Source: Hippea maritima DSM 10411
GTDB taxonomy: Bacteria; Campylobacterota_A; Desulfurellia; Desulfurellales; Hippeaceae
Direction: 5' to 3'
Length of the DNA stretch: 64,000 bases
NCBI RefSeq assembly: GCF_000194135.1
Contig: NC_015318.1
Span: 1,561,001-1,625,000, forward strand
Numbering within the stretch: the stretch's first letter is position 1; each line of letters starts with the position of its first letter. Positions 42,389 to 52,061 of the stretch are shown piece after piece. The notes below the pieces were generated by a model. It had not been told where the DNA came from, did no database searches, and saw only the letters and a list, made by a program, of their open reading frames with translations. Both the position numbers and the translations under genes were made by a program.

Positions 42389-43762
42389 ATGGCAAAAGAG
42401 CATATCGAAACAAAAATGATCCTCCAAACGGTAAGGAAGTTTATACGAAAGGAAGCATCGGAAAATGTAGCAAAGATCTTGAAAAAATTACACCCGGCTG
42501 ATATCGCAAAGATAGTTCAAAATTTAGCCCCAGATGAGCGGGCTTTTGCCATAAAAGCCATAGATGACCTGGAGTTAAAAGCTGAAGCTATAGAATACTT
42601 AGATGACTATACCATCGCAGCAGAAATATTAGAGCAACTCACACCGCAAAATGCCGCAAGAATTATTCAAAGTATATCCGTAGATAAAGCAGTAGACATT
42701 TTAGAGGAATTAAATGAAGAATTTGCCGATGAGGTTTATAAGCATTTAGAAGATAAATTCAAGGAAGAAATACATAGCCTGTCAAGGTATCCAGAAGATA
42801 CCGCAGGCGGCATCATGAATCCCGATTTCTTTGCCATAGATAAGGATCTAACAGTAAAAGATGCCTTAGAGAAAATCAGAAAGGCAAGCAAGGAAAAGAA
42901 GATAATCTATGTTTATGTAATAGACAGGTTTGGTCACCTTATAGGGGTTGTTACTCTAAGATCCTTAATCACAGCCGATGAAAACGAAAAGATAGAAAAC
43001 ATAACAAACACAAACATCATATCGGTTAGAACGGATATGGATCAGGAGGAAGTTGCAAAATTAGTTGAAAAATACGATTTACTATGCGTACCTGTTGTAG
43101 ACAACAAAAACAGGCTTGTAGGTATTATTACAGTCGATGACATTATCGATGTTATACGCGAGGAAACAACGGAGGATATCTATAAATTAATCGGTACATC
43201 TGAAGAAGAATTTGAAGAAACAAGCATTTTAAACATTATAAAATACAGGGCTCCGTGGCTTATCATGAGCTTAATAGGTGAATCTATATCCGGAAGCGTC
43301 CTAAAGTTCTTCGATGGAACATTAAAAACAGCTATATCTTTGTCGTTCTTTATGCCTTTAATCATGGCACTTGGTGGAAATACAGGGCAACAGTCACAAA
43401 CAATAGTAGTCAGAGCTTTAGCACTTGGTAAATTTGACGAAAGCGGTATATGGATAATTATTAAAAGACAGATAAAAACGGCTATATCAATAGGCCTTTT
43501 ATTTGCCATTTTAGGTTTTGCTATGGCACTTGTGTTCCAGAAAAATTTCTACTTATCCCTTGTAGTAGGCTCATCTTTGTTTATATCTATGTTTTTATCA
43601 ACAATGATAGGTGCTCTTCTGCCTCTGGGATTGAAAAAGCTCAATGTTGACCCGGCAGTTGCTGCAAGTCCATTCATATCGGCTATGAACGATATAGTGG
43701 GTCTTTTAATCTACCTATCTATAGCCACAGCAACTATAAAATACTTTGGGGTTAGCCTATGA
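42389..43762 (+). CDS. mgtE: Magnesium transporter MgtE
   Basis: 457-residue Mg2+ channel: N-terminal MgtE_N helical domain (LHPADIAKIVQNL repeats, residues 25-125), two CBS domains (about 130-255, with YPEDTAGGIMNPDFFAI at the start), then five C-terminal membrane helices carrying FMPLIMALGGNTGQQSQTIVVRALALG, the signature pore region. Start abuts the era stop. Confidence 0.95.
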   Translation: MAKEHIETKMILQTVRKFIRKEASENVAKILKKLHPADIAKIVQNLAPDERAFAIKAIDDLELKAEAIEYLDDYTIAAEILEQLTPQNAARIIQSISVDKAVDILEELNEEFADEVYKHLEDKFKEEIHSLSRYPEDTAGGIMNPDFFAIDKDLTVKDALEKIRKASKEKKIIYVYVIDRFGHLIGVVTLRSLITADENEKIENITNTNIISVRTDMDQEEVAKLVEKYDLLCVPVVDNKNRLVGIITVDDIIDVIREETTEDIYKLIGTSEEEFEETSILNIIKYRAPWLIMSLIGESISGSVLKFFDGTLKTAISLSFFMPLIMALGGNTGQQSQTIVVRALALGKFDESGIWIIIKRQIKTAISIGLLFAILGFAMALVFQKNFYLSLVVGSSLFISMFLSTMIGALLPLGLKKLNVDPAVAASPFISAMNDIVGLLIYLSIATATIKYFGVSL

Positions 43763-45117
43763 AGCTATTTGGAACAGATGGTATAAGGGGAAAAGCCAAT
43801 ACATACCCGATGGTAGGCGATGTGGCCTATAAGTTAGGAAAGGCACTTGTATATGCTTTAGATGGCAAAACAGACAGAAAGAGAAAGATAATAATAGGTA
43901 AAGATACAAGGCTTTCCGGATACATGCTTGAGAGTGCTATTACAAGCGGTGTTGTATCCATGGGAGCTGATGCATACCTTGTTGGTCCTATGCCTACTCC
44001 AGCCATAGCATTTCTCGTTAGGAGCATGCGTGGTGATGCCGGTGTTGTGATATCTGCAAGCCATAACCCATACGACGATAACGGCATAAAAATATTTTCA
44101 AAAGATGGACTAAAGCTGGATGACAAACTTGAGGATTTGATAGAAAAACTGATACTAACCGATAAACTCAATAACATGGGAGCAGTTGGTGATAAAATTG
44201 GCAGGGCATACAGGATCAGGGATACATTGGGTAGATACATAGTATTTGCCAAAGACACCCTCCCCTACAGCGTCTCTTTGGATGGGCTAAGGGTCGTTTT
44301 AGACTGCGCAAACGGCGCTACCTATAAAGTAGCTCCAATGATATTCGAAGAATTAGGCGCTGAGGTGATAGCAATAAACAATCAACCAAACGGCATAAAC
44401 ATAAACGACAAGTGTGGCTCAACCTATCCAAAGGCTATAGTTGATGCAACTAAGCTCTACAGAGCAGATGTGGGCATTGCCTTTGATGGTGATGGTGACA
44501 GGGTTTTAATGGTCGATGACAGATACAACATAGTAGACGGTGATGCTATACTTGCCATACTTGCAAGATATATGAAGAAACGCAATACCTTAAAGGGCGA
44601 CAAGGTCGTAGGCACTGTAATGACAAATTATGGACTTGAGATGTTTTTAGATAAACTGGGCATATCGCTACAAAGGGTTGATGTAGGCGACAAAAATATT
44701 GTTAAAAAGATAATGGATGAAAACTTGAACTTGGGAGGAGAACAATCAGGACATATAGTCCTATGGGACTTTAACACAACTGGAGATGGCATTGTTACAG
44801 CTTTGGCCATTCTTTCGATAATGAAACAGGAAAACGCAAGGCTCTCAGAACTTACACAAGATTTCAGAAAAATCCCTCAAAAAACCGTTAACGTATTGGT
44901 TAAGGAAAAACCTCAATTGGAAGAGGTAGAAGAAATTCAAAATGCAATAACAAAGGCAAAAGAGAAGCTCTCAAAAAACGGCAGGATTGTGGTTAGATAC
45001 TCAGGCACTGAACCGCTTTTGAGGATAACTGTTGAATCCTTTGAAGCTGCCTTAGTTGATGAATGCTTAAATCTGGTGTCCAATGCAGCTGTTAAATCGA
45101 TAGGGGGTAAGCCATGA
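43759..45117 (+). CDS. glmM: Phosphoglucosamine mutase
   Basis: Converts glucosamine-6-P to glucosamine-1-P for UDP-GlcNAc. 452 aa. N-terminal LFGTDGIRGKAN, the phosphoserine loop GVVISASHNPYDDNG (S101), Mg site DGDGDRV and the sugar loop GEQSGHIVL, C-terminal RYSGTEPLLRI. Feeds cell wall and also the UDP-GlcNAc used by the pse pathway in this window. Confidence 0.96.
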   Translation: MKLFGTDGIRGKANTYPMVGDVAYKLGKALVYALDGKTDRKRKIIIGKDTRLSGYMLESAITSGVVSMGADAYLVGPMPTPAIAFLVRSMRGDAGVVISASHNPYDDNGIKIFSKDGLKLDDKLEDLIEKLILTDKLNNMGAVGDKIGRAYRIRDTLGRYIVFAKDTLPYSVSLDGLRVVLDCANGATYKVAPMIFEELGAEVIAINNQPNGININDKCGSTYPKAIVDATKLYRADVGIAFDGDGDRVLMVDDRYNIVDGDAILAILARYMKKRNTLKGDKVVGTVMTNYGLEMFLDKLGISLQRVDVGDKNIVKKIMDENLNLGGEQSGHIVLWDFNTTGDGIVTALAILSIMKQENARLSELTQDFRKIPQKTVNVLVKEKPQLEEVEEIQNAITKAKEKLSKNGRIVVRYSGTEPLLRITVESFEAALVDECLNLVSNAAVKSIGGKP

Positions 45118-45596
45118 GAAAGGTAGCATTGATTTTTTTATTTACCATTCTACTTGCAGGTATAAGTCAGGCAAAAACCGTTCAAATGGGGCTTGACTCA
45201 CCGTATTTTGGAAACTCAAAACATATAGATGTGGCCGATTTTGTTGGCAAAAAACCTCTTGTGCTAATATTTTTTTATCCTGAATGCACACCCTGCGAAA
45301 AGAGTGTGCCTGTTTTGAATAACCTATACAAAACCTACAAGGATAAAATTTACATTATAGGAATAAGCTTAAGTAGAGATAGATACGAAATAGGCGATTT
45401 TATAAAGGAAAACCATCCGCTTTATCCCATCTATAGAATTTCGGATAAAGGCGACTTAAGGAATGTAGGAGGAATATTGGCAACTCCAACTGTGGTAGTT
45501 ATAGACAAAAACGGTAAAGTAGCTAAAAAACTTATAGGAAAGCATGGCTGCAGTTATTTGAAAAAAACAATAGACAAAATAATAAAAGAGGGGTGA
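45114..45596 (+). CDS. TlpA/ResA-type thiol-disulfide protein, exported
   Basis: 160 aa with a signal peptide (RKVALIFLFTILLAGISQA) and a thioredoxin fold of the TlpA type: FFYPECTPCEKSVPVL (C58, C61) and GGILATPTVVVID with the cis-Pro. Probably periplasmic reductase for c-type cytochromes or secreted proteins. Overlaps glmM by 4 nt. Confidence 0.9.
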   Translation: MRKVALIFLFTILLAGISQAKTVQMGLDSPYFGNSKHIDVADFVGKKPLVLIFFYPECTPCEKSVPVLNNLYKTYKDKIYIIGISLSRDRYEIGDFIKENHPLYPIYRISDKGDLRNVGGILATPTVVVIDKNGKVAKKLIGKHGCSYLKKTIDKIIKEG

Positions 45597-45603
45597 TTTA
45601 GGA

Positions 45604-47193
45604 ATGTACAAGGTTGTTGTCTGCGATACAATTTCTGATGCAGGAATAGAGATATTAAAAAAAGAAAAAGATATAGAGCTTCAAATAAAAAGCGATGTAA
45701 ATAAAAAGGAGCTCCCTAAACAACTAACGGACGCTGATGCCATAATAACAAGAAGCTCCACAACTATAGACAAAGAGTTTTTAAGCTTCTGTGAAAATCT
45801 AAAGGTAATAGGAAGAGCCGGTGTTGGTGTTGACAACATAGACCTGGATGAGGCATCAAAAAGGGGAATAGTAGTTCTGAACATGCCTACAGGCAACACA
45901 CTTGCAGCCACTGAACATACAATGACTCACATGCTCAACTGCCTACGTTTTATGCCCAATGCTAACTATGAGTTAAAGTATAAGCATAAATGGGATAGAA
46001 AAAAATGGATGGGCATTGAGTTGTACGGAAAAACTGTTGGTATTATAGGAATGGGCAGAATCGGGAGCCGCGTTGCCATTAGAGTTATGAGTTTTGGGGC
46101 AAACGTTGTGGTTTACGATCCGTATATACCAAAGGAAAAGGCAACAAAGATAGGCGCAAAGATAGTGGATAACCTGGACGAATTGCTTAAAGTTTCGGAC
46201 ATTATAACGATTCATACGCCAAAAACAGAAGAAACATACAACATGATTGATAAAGAAGAGATTGAAAAGATGAAGGACGGCGTGATCTTGATTAACTGTG
46301 CTCGTGGTGGTCTTTATAATGAAAAGGCGCTTTACGAGGGTCTTAAGAGTGGCAAAATCAGGGCACTTGGTATAGACGTGTTTGAGAACGAGCCCCAGCT
46401 CAATCATCCACTATTTGAATTTGACAACGTCTTTGCAACGCCCCATCTGGGCGCAAATACATATGAATCACAAATAAGGGTTGGCGAAGGTATTGCCCGC
46501 TCGGTGGTAGATGCATTGAAAGGTAGGGGCTACGAGAATGCCGTAAACATAAAGATGGAAGAGGAAGAGATTACAGAACTTGGCAAACAGTTCTTGGGCT
46601 TAGCAGAGCGAATGGGTTCATTTTTATCCCAATATATAAAAAGCTTTATTAAAAGAGTTACAATATACGCACACGGCGAGATAGAAAGCTGTACAAACTC
46701 GTTGGGGCTTTTTAGCAGCGTAGGAATTCTAAAAAATATGATAGATGAGCATGTAAACTACGTAAACGCACCATATTTAGCCAAAGAAAGAGGTTTAGAG
46801 ATAGAAACAAAAATTTATGACAAAGCCACGGAGTTTAAAAACTATTTACTACTTGAAGCAGAATATGACGACAATAAAAAAATTGAGATAGGCGGAACCG
46901 TATTTGAACCTAACAAGGCGCGTATTGTGTACATGGATGGTTTTGATATGGAAATAGAGCTAACCGGTAATATAATTGTATTCAGAAATTACGACAAACC
47001 AGGCATAATAGGCAAGGTTGGTGAAATATTAGGCAAGCACAATATCAACATAGCAGACTTCAGGCTTGGCAGAAAACAAGCGCTTGGAGAGGCTTTATCG
47101 TTTATAAAGGTGGATCAAGAGGTAAACGACGCCATCTTAAAGGAAATACTAAGCATAGATGGCGCCATATCAATAGCCAAAGTCAAAATTTAG
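45604..47193 (+). CDS. serA: D-3-phosphoglycerate dehydrogenase
   Basis: 529 aa, long form: substrate domain, NAD Rossmann region GIIGMGRIGSRVA, catalytic residues in VILINCARGGLYNE and TPHLGANTYESQ, an intervening domain and a C-terminal ACT domain (KPGIIGKVGEILGKHNINIADFRLGR) for serine feedback. First step of serine synthesis. Ends 4 nt inside the converging MAF gene. Confidence 0.96.
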   Translation: MYKVVVCDTISDAGIEILKKEKDIELQIKSDVNKKELPKQLTDADAIITRSSTTIDKEFLSFCENLKVIGRAGVGVDNIDLDEASKRGIVVLNMPTGNTLAATEHTMTHMLNCLRFMPNANYELKYKHKWDRKKWMGIELYGKTVGIIGMGRIGSRVAIRVMSFGANVVVYDPYIPKEKATKIGAKIVDNLDELLKVSDIITIHTPKTEETYNMIDKEEIEKMKDGVILINCARGGLYNEKALYEGLKSGKIRALGIDVFENEPQLNHPLFEFDNVFATPHLGANTYESQIRVGEGIARSVVDALKGRGYENAVNIKMEEEEITELGKQFLGLAERMGSFLSQYIKSFIKRVTIYAHGEIESCTNSLGLFSSVGILKNMIDEHVNYVNAPYLAKERGLEIETKIYDKATEFKNYLLLEAEYDDNKKIEIGGTVFEPNKARIVYMDGFDMEIELTGNIIVFRNYDKPGIIGKVGEILGKHNINIADFRLGRKQALGEALSFIKVDQEVNDAILKEILSIDGAISIAKVKI

Positions 47194-49958
47194 TTTGACG
47201 AAGAGATAGGCTTAATTTTATCCATAAGCGTATTGTATTTGTTTATCATGCCCATTTCTTTATAGCATAATGCGATTTTTGTTAGTGTTTTAATCTTATC
47301 ATCCGAGTATTGTAAAAACTCCTCAAACGCTCTAAAGGCCTTTTCATACTCTCCAAACTCATAATACAGATTGCCAAGCGTATCCAAAATACCTGGTTTT
47401 AGGTCGGGGTTCATATTTATCGCCTTCTCCAAATTCTCCTTTGCAGCATAATAGTTTTCCTTCATAAGATACAGTTTACCCAACGCCAGATACACAAGCG
47501 GCTGATACGGTATAAGCTCAACCGCCTCTTTTAGGTATTTCTCAGCCTTATCAAGCTCTTTTCTGTCGATGTAGATGCTGCCAAGCAAAAATGGTATGTC
47601 TCCAAACGAACCGTACTTATCATAAAGCTCAACCAAAATATCAAAAGCTTTATCCAACTGCTCTTTTTTAACAAAATCAATGGCTTTTTTATACTCATCA
47701 AAGATATCACCCTCTAAGCTCAATTGGGCATACAACAGGTTTTGTCTTTTTATATCCTTGGAAACTTTAGACATTTCTTCAACTACATCAAACCACTTTT
47801 TAGCCTCTTCATTTTCAGGCTCGTAATCTAAAGCTCTCAAAACAAGCCTTTTCGCATCAATAAAGTCTTTATTATCTAAAGCTCTCTTTGCCAACAAAAG
47901 ATGCGAAGCCACCATATTCTGCTCAACTTTATAGTCAAATTTTGCTTTTTTGTGGTCTGGATTAATTTCAATAGCTTTTTGAAAACTCTCTAAAGTCTCC
48001 TTGTGCATAAATCTATTCAAGCTGCATAGTTTGCCTTTCCAATAGTATAAGTCCGCTGAATCCTTGTATATCTCAATAGCACGATCGACAAGCTCAATAC
48101 CTGTATAAATATCCTTAAACTCAACATATAATTTCAAGAGGTTCACCACTTTTTCTTTCTTCTTCAAGAACCTATCCGCATCTTTTTTAAACTCATATTC
48201 AAGCTTTAATATATCGAGAAGGTTTTTGATATGCTTTCTGGATAATATAGATTTTTCTCTGATCAATTTAAAATACTTAATGGCTTGATTTATTCTATCC
48301 TCAACACTTTGGCCTTCTATATCTATCTCTTCCCTATTAAAATAAAAGAAATCCTTAAAGAAAAAATTCTGAACTGCACTGATAAATATTTCATCAAAAG
48401 TAATTTCATCGTTAATTGCATTAATTTTATTCACCCTTTTTCTTATCTGATTCTCATCTTTATTAATTTTCCATTTATCCAAAACATCCTTAGCCATTTT
48501 CAAAGCATCTTTAGACTTGCGTATAATTTGCTCTATTCCACCTAATATCTGTTCGGTTTTAGAAATTATTTTATCATAGTCGCTGCTGTTGTTTATCTCA
48601 AAAACCGTTTTATCAACATTGTCTTTCAGGTATTTCTTTTGCACATCTTCAAGTGTTAGAAGTTCCGCACCCTCTATATAGGCACCTCCTTCTGTAGCAT
48701 TAATAAACTTAAACCCTTTAGGAGATAAAACTTTAATTATATCCTCAACAAGCTTCAAACCAGTGTACATTGCATGGTCAGTCGGTACTTTATCCTGATA
48801 ATTACCCCTAACCCAATGCAACTGCTTAGGCAAATCAACCTCAACAGAAACCCCCTTTGCATGGTCAAGTCCGCCAGTAAATGCCCAATCCTGCCCAACA
48901 AAAATGATAGGATTAGCACGCAGATAATAAGCTACGGCTATAGCAGTGTGAGTAACAGCATTGCTGGGAAGAGAGACATCATTAAAATCTCCAAAAATCT
49001 CTCCATACAGATCAGATAAAGACAAGGAATGACACTCAACAACTGACTTCTTAAATATTTTTGGTATTTGATGATAAACTGCTGCAGTATGTATGTAAAT
49101 AAAGTCTGATTTTTTCTTATCCTTTAATATGGTTTTATACTTCTCAATATTTATCGGGTTGTAATCAACGCCGCATACTATATCGGGTTTTATACCAAAC
49201 TCATTTAAAGTTCCCAGTACACTATCTGCGGCTATTACCAAAGCTTTATCTTTCAGTCCCTTAAGCTTATCTATATTTTTCATAAGAGAGGGTCCACTTG
49301 CTACGATAATAGCCGGCTTATTCTCAAATTTGTTTTTTACAAAAAGCCTCAAAGGACCACCTCTTAAAAAGGACAATGTGTTTTTAATAGAGTTTTCTGT
49401 AATAATTTCAGATTTATGCAAAAGAGTTGATCTATTAATGTAAAATGCAGCTAAAAATCTTCTTGTATACTCTTTAATTTCATCTAAGTTATAGAAATCA
49501 ACTTTTTCATATCCTGCAATTGAATACTGATAAACATCTGCCCACAATAATTTCATAGTCAAAGAGCCCAAAAGTTTATCTATTTCATCTTTGTAATTAT
49601 AGGACAAAGGTACTATAAGTGTATTCTTATCAGTCAAAATATCAGATAGGTCTTTTTCGCTCAAAAGCAGTTTTAAAAGACTAAAATTAGTTTCAAAAAC
49701 AATAATAAAAGTCCTTTTAAACTTATTTCTTAAATTCCTTATGGTTTTACCAGATCCAAAACCATGCAGTATTGCAATATCATAAGATTTTAGGTCTTCG
49801 GCTACTTCATTTAAAGTGTCCAACTCAACATCTTTATAAAAAAGCTTGTCCTCTTCAGGTATATATTTTAGATTGCTATCAATATCCACATTATTTAATC
49901 TATCCAAAAGCCCTTTGTATATACCACTCTTCATTGCATTAACATTAACATAAAGCAT
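47190..49958 (-). CDS. MAF-type flagellin glycosyltransferase with TPR repeats
   Basis: 922 aa. Residues about 200-375 match the MAF (motility accessory factor, DUF115) domain: PAIIVASGPSLMKNIDKLK, IAADSVLGTLNEFGIKPDI, VDYNPINIEKY, PIIFVGQDWAFTGGLDHAKG. C-terminal third carries tetratricopeptide repeats (ADLYYWKGKLCSLNRF, AIEINPDHKKAKFDY, PLVYLALGKLYLMKENYYAAKENLEKAI). MAF proteins transfer nonulosonic acids to flagellin Ser/Thr. ATG 49958 is preferred because GGAGG lies just before it; a GTG at 49970 is in frame. Lies head-to-head with flagellin. Confidence 0.92.
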   Translation of the reverse strand: MLYVNVNAMKSGIYKGLLDRLNNVDIDSNLKYIPEEDKLFYKDVELDTLNEVAEDLKSYDIAILHGFGSGKTIRNLRNKFKRTFIIVFETNFSLLKLLLSEKDLSDILTDKNTLIVPLSYNYKDEIDKLLGSLTMKLLWADVYQYSIAGYEKVDFYNLDEIKEYTRRFLAAFYINRSTLLHKSEIITENSIKNTLSFLRGGPLRLFVKNKFENKPAIIVASGPSLMKNIDKLKGLKDKALVIAADSVLGTLNEFGIKPDIVCGVDYNPINIEKYKTILKDKKKSDFIYIHTAAVYHQIPKIFKKSVVECHSLSLSDLYGEIFGDFNDVSLPSNAVTHTAIAVAYYLRANPIIFVGQDWAFTGGLDHAKGVSVEVDLPKQLHWVRGNYQDKVPTDHAMYTGLKLVEDIIKVLSPKGFKFINATEGGAYIEGAELLTLEDVQKKYLKDNVDKTVFEINNSSDYDKIISKTEQILGGIEQIIRKSKDALKMAKDVLDKWKINKDENQIRKRVNKINAINDEITFDEIFISAVQNFFFKDFFYFNREEIDIEGQSVEDRINQAIKYFKLIREKSILSRKHIKNLLDILKLEYEFKKDADRFLKKKEKVVNLLKLYVEFKDIYTGIELVDRAIEIYKDSADLYYWKGKLCSLNRFMHKETLESFQKAIEINPDHKKAKFDYKVEQNMVASHLLLAKRALDNKDFIDAKRLVLRALDYEPENEEAKKWFDVVEEMSKVSKDIKRQNLLYAQLSLEGDIFDEYKKAIDFVKKEQLDKAFDILVELYDKYGSFGDIPFLLGSIYIDRKELDKAEKYLKEAVELIPYQPLVYLALGKLYLMKENYYAAKENLEKAINMNPDLKPGILDTLGNLYYEFGEYEKAFRAFEEFLQYSDDKIKTLTKIALCYKEMGMINKYNTLMDKIKPISSSN

Positions 49959-49994
49959 AAAAACCTCCACTTAAGAAAATTTCCCTCTTTTTTT

Positions 49995-50002
49995 AGTATA
50001 GC
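49995..50002 (-). promoter_or_regulatory. Extended -10 promoter of the MAF gene
   Basis: On the minus strand TTGCTATACT contains TGN-TATACT, an extended -10, with the hexamer at 49995-50000, about 37 nt before the MAF start. No convincing -35 is seen. Confidence 0.4.
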
Positions 50003-50044
50003 AAGCCCTATTCCATAAAAAATCTAAAAAACGCAATCTAGGAT

Positions 50045-50071
50045 TAAAGTTACGCTAAAAGTTGCCGATTG
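50045..50071 (+). promoter_or_regulatory. Sigma-28 (FliA) promoter of flagellin
   Basis: TAAAGTTA (50045-50052), 11-nt spacer, GCCGATTG (50064-50071): near-perfect fit to TAAAGTTT-N11-GCCGATAA. Transcription would start around 50079, leaving a 5' leader of about 115 nt. An inverted repeat AAAGTTGCC / GGCAACTTT (50058-50066 / 50081-50089) straddles the -10 box. Confidence 0.85.
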
Positions 50072-50194
50072 AATAGGTGAGGCAACTTTAGAGGAAAAGG
50101 AGGTGATGCCCTGAAGGAGAAAATTTCAGCCTAAGGGCTTCATGGGTTTGGGAATTTATGTTTAACCTTAAGAAAAATTTACAAGGAGGTAGCA

Positions 50195-51985
50195 ATGGGA
50201 CTCAGAATTAATACCAACATAGCTGCACAGTATTCGGTATTTAACCTAAACAACACAAATAACAAATTATCACTCTCTCTTAACAGGCTTTCCACGGGCT
50301 TGAGAATTACAAAGGCTGCAGATGATGCTGCTGGCATGACGATTGCAGATGGTCTTAAGTTTCAGTCTATGAACTTAGGACAAGCAATCAATAACGGCAA
50401 TAACGCTGTCAAACTCATCCAGATTGCTGACATGGCACTCCAGAAATCCATTGACATCGTTCAGACAATCTCTCAAAAAGCAGCCCAAGCTGCAAACGCT
50501 ACAGAAGATCCATCATCAAGAGAGGCACTCCAAGCGGAAATCAACAAACTCATCGAAGAGGTAAACAACATCGCAAACACAACATCCTACAAAGATACAA
50601 AACTTCTTGATGGAACATTTACAAACAAGATAGTCCACATAGGCGCATACATGAATCAAACTCTATCCATAGGCGCACAGAGAACGGCAGCAGATTCAAT
50701 CGGTTGGGTTGCCCAAACAACAAGCTCAAATCATGACACATATACTACATCTATACAAGATGCTTCAAATTCATCAACTGAATATTTACAATTTAACACA
50801 AACACAAACTTTGTAGAGCTCAAGGGTGGAGATTTAACAATAAATGGAATAGATGTTGCAAATTACGCTGCGGGTATAGACGCAGACCATCAATTATCCG
50901 CTAAAACAATGGCTGCAGCAATCAATAAAGTTCAGTCTGAAACAGGTGGTGTTGAGGCTGATGCAACTACAACTGTAACTGGAAGTGCAGAGATTACAGC
51001 CGGAACTATAACAGCAGGCACCTTCAAAATCAACGGTGTTGACATTGGGCAGGTAAATGTAACAGCTGGGGATGCAGATGGTGCATTGGTTAACAAAATA
51101 AATCAATACTCAGACCAAACAGGTGTTGTAGCAAGCACAGATAGCAGCGGAAGATTAGTCCTGACAGCAGAAGACGGAAGAAATATAGCAATAACAGCAG
51201 ACTCAACTGCTCAGGGCATATTACATTTAAGTGATACAGAGACTACAATACATGGAACAACAAGTACTATAGCTACAGCTATGACCTTTTACCTAAATGG
51301 CACTCAAATATCCCTAAGCGCTAATGAGACTGCAGCATCTGCAGTAACAGACATAAACAACACCCTCGCTTCTGCAGGTATCGACACAACAAAACTCTAC
51401 GCAGAATTATATACTTCAGGTTCAGGTCATTACGTTAAGTTAGTTGCTAACGACGGAAGAGATTTGAACATATATGTAGCATCAGGTCAAGCAGCAGCAA
51501 GCCATCTCGATTTCTTAGGTTTATCTTCTGCTACTGCTAATCATAATACTAGATACATAGCCAATAGTTCCAATCATGGAACAATAACACTAACAAGCAT
51601 GGACAACATTGAAATAAGTGGCGATAAAGCTGCCGTAGGTGGTCTCAAAACAAGTGTTGTTTCGCCAAACAACAACTTAGAAAGCGTAGATGTAACATCC
51701 CAGAGTGGTGCAGAGCTTGCAATAAAGATAGCACAATCAGCACTTAAGGATTTAGATTCTATAAGGTCTAATCTCGGTGCAATTCAGAACCAGATTCAGG
51801 CAACTGTTGAGAACATCTCAGTAACTCAGATCAATATTAACGGTGCTGAATCAACAATAAGAGATGTCAACTTCGCACAAGAGTCTTCAAACTTCTCAAA
51901 ACTCCAGATTCTTGCACAGTCTGGCACCTATGCATTAGCTCAATCTAATGCTGTTCAGCAGAACGTCTTGAGACTGCTACAGTAA
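50195..51985 (+). CDS. Flagellin
   Basis: 596 aa. N-terminal D0/D1 (GLRINTNIAAQYSVFNL, LSTGLRITKAADDAAGMTIAD) and C-terminal D1/D0 (LDSIRSNLGAIQNQIQATV, ILAQSGTYALAQSNAVQQNVLRLLQ) are canonical. The long central domain includes at least two flagellin-IN-like motifs (FKINGVDIGQV with TGVVASTDSSGRLVL; MTFYLNGTQISL with YVKLVANDGRDL) and is rich in Ser/Thr, plausible glycosylation sites for the adjacent MAF and pse pathway. Ribosome site AAGGAGG. Transcribed from the sigma-28 promoter. Confidence 0.96.
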   Translation: MGLRINTNIAAQYSVFNLNNTNNKLSLSLNRLSTGLRITKAADDAAGMTIADGLKFQSMNLGQAINNGNNAVKLIQIADMALQKSIDIVQTISQKAAQAANATEDPSSREALQAEINKLIEEVNNIANTTSYKDTKLLDGTFTNKIVHIGAYMNQTLSIGAQRTAADSIGWVAQTTSSNHDTYTTSIQDASNSSTEYLQFNTNTNFVELKGGDLTINGIDVANYAAGIDADHQLSAKTMAAAINKVQSETGGVEADATTTVTGSAEITAGTITAGTFKINGVDIGQVNVTAGDADGALVNKINQYSDQTGVVASTDSSGRLVLTAEDGRNIAITADSTAQGILHLSDTETTIHGTTSTIATAMTFYLNGTQISLSANETAASAVTDINNTLASAGIDTTKLYAELYTSGSGHYVKLVANDGRDLNIYVASGQAAASHLDFLGLSSATANHNTRYIANSSNHGTITLTSMDNIEISGDKAAVGGLKTSVVSPNNNLESVDVTSQSGAELAIKIAQSALKDLDSIRSNLGAIQNQIQATVENISVTQININGAESTIRDVNFAQESSNFSKLQILAQSGTYALAQSNAVQQNVLRLLQ

Positions 51986-51994
51986 TAAGCCTTA

Positions 51995-52028
51995 AAAAGT
52001 CCCGCTTACGCGGGACTTTTCTATTTTT
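51995..52028 (+). terminator. Rho-independent terminator after flagellin
   Basis: AAAAGTCCCGC (51995-52005), loop TTAC, GCGGGACTTTT (52010-52020), then CTATTTTTTT. Eleven-base stem and U tract make this a strong terminator. Confidence 0.92.
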
Positions 52029-52061
52029 TTATCACAAGGGAGTGAAGATAAATTAAGCGAT

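Noticed and set aside
43827-44258. 143-codon leftward frame inside glmM
   Set aside because: Antisense shadow of a strongly conserved gene with a low-complexity, Ser/Leu-rich translation.
45973-46407. 144-codon leftward frame inside serA
   Set aside because: Antisense to the conserved NAD-binding region of serA; no ribosome site or family match.
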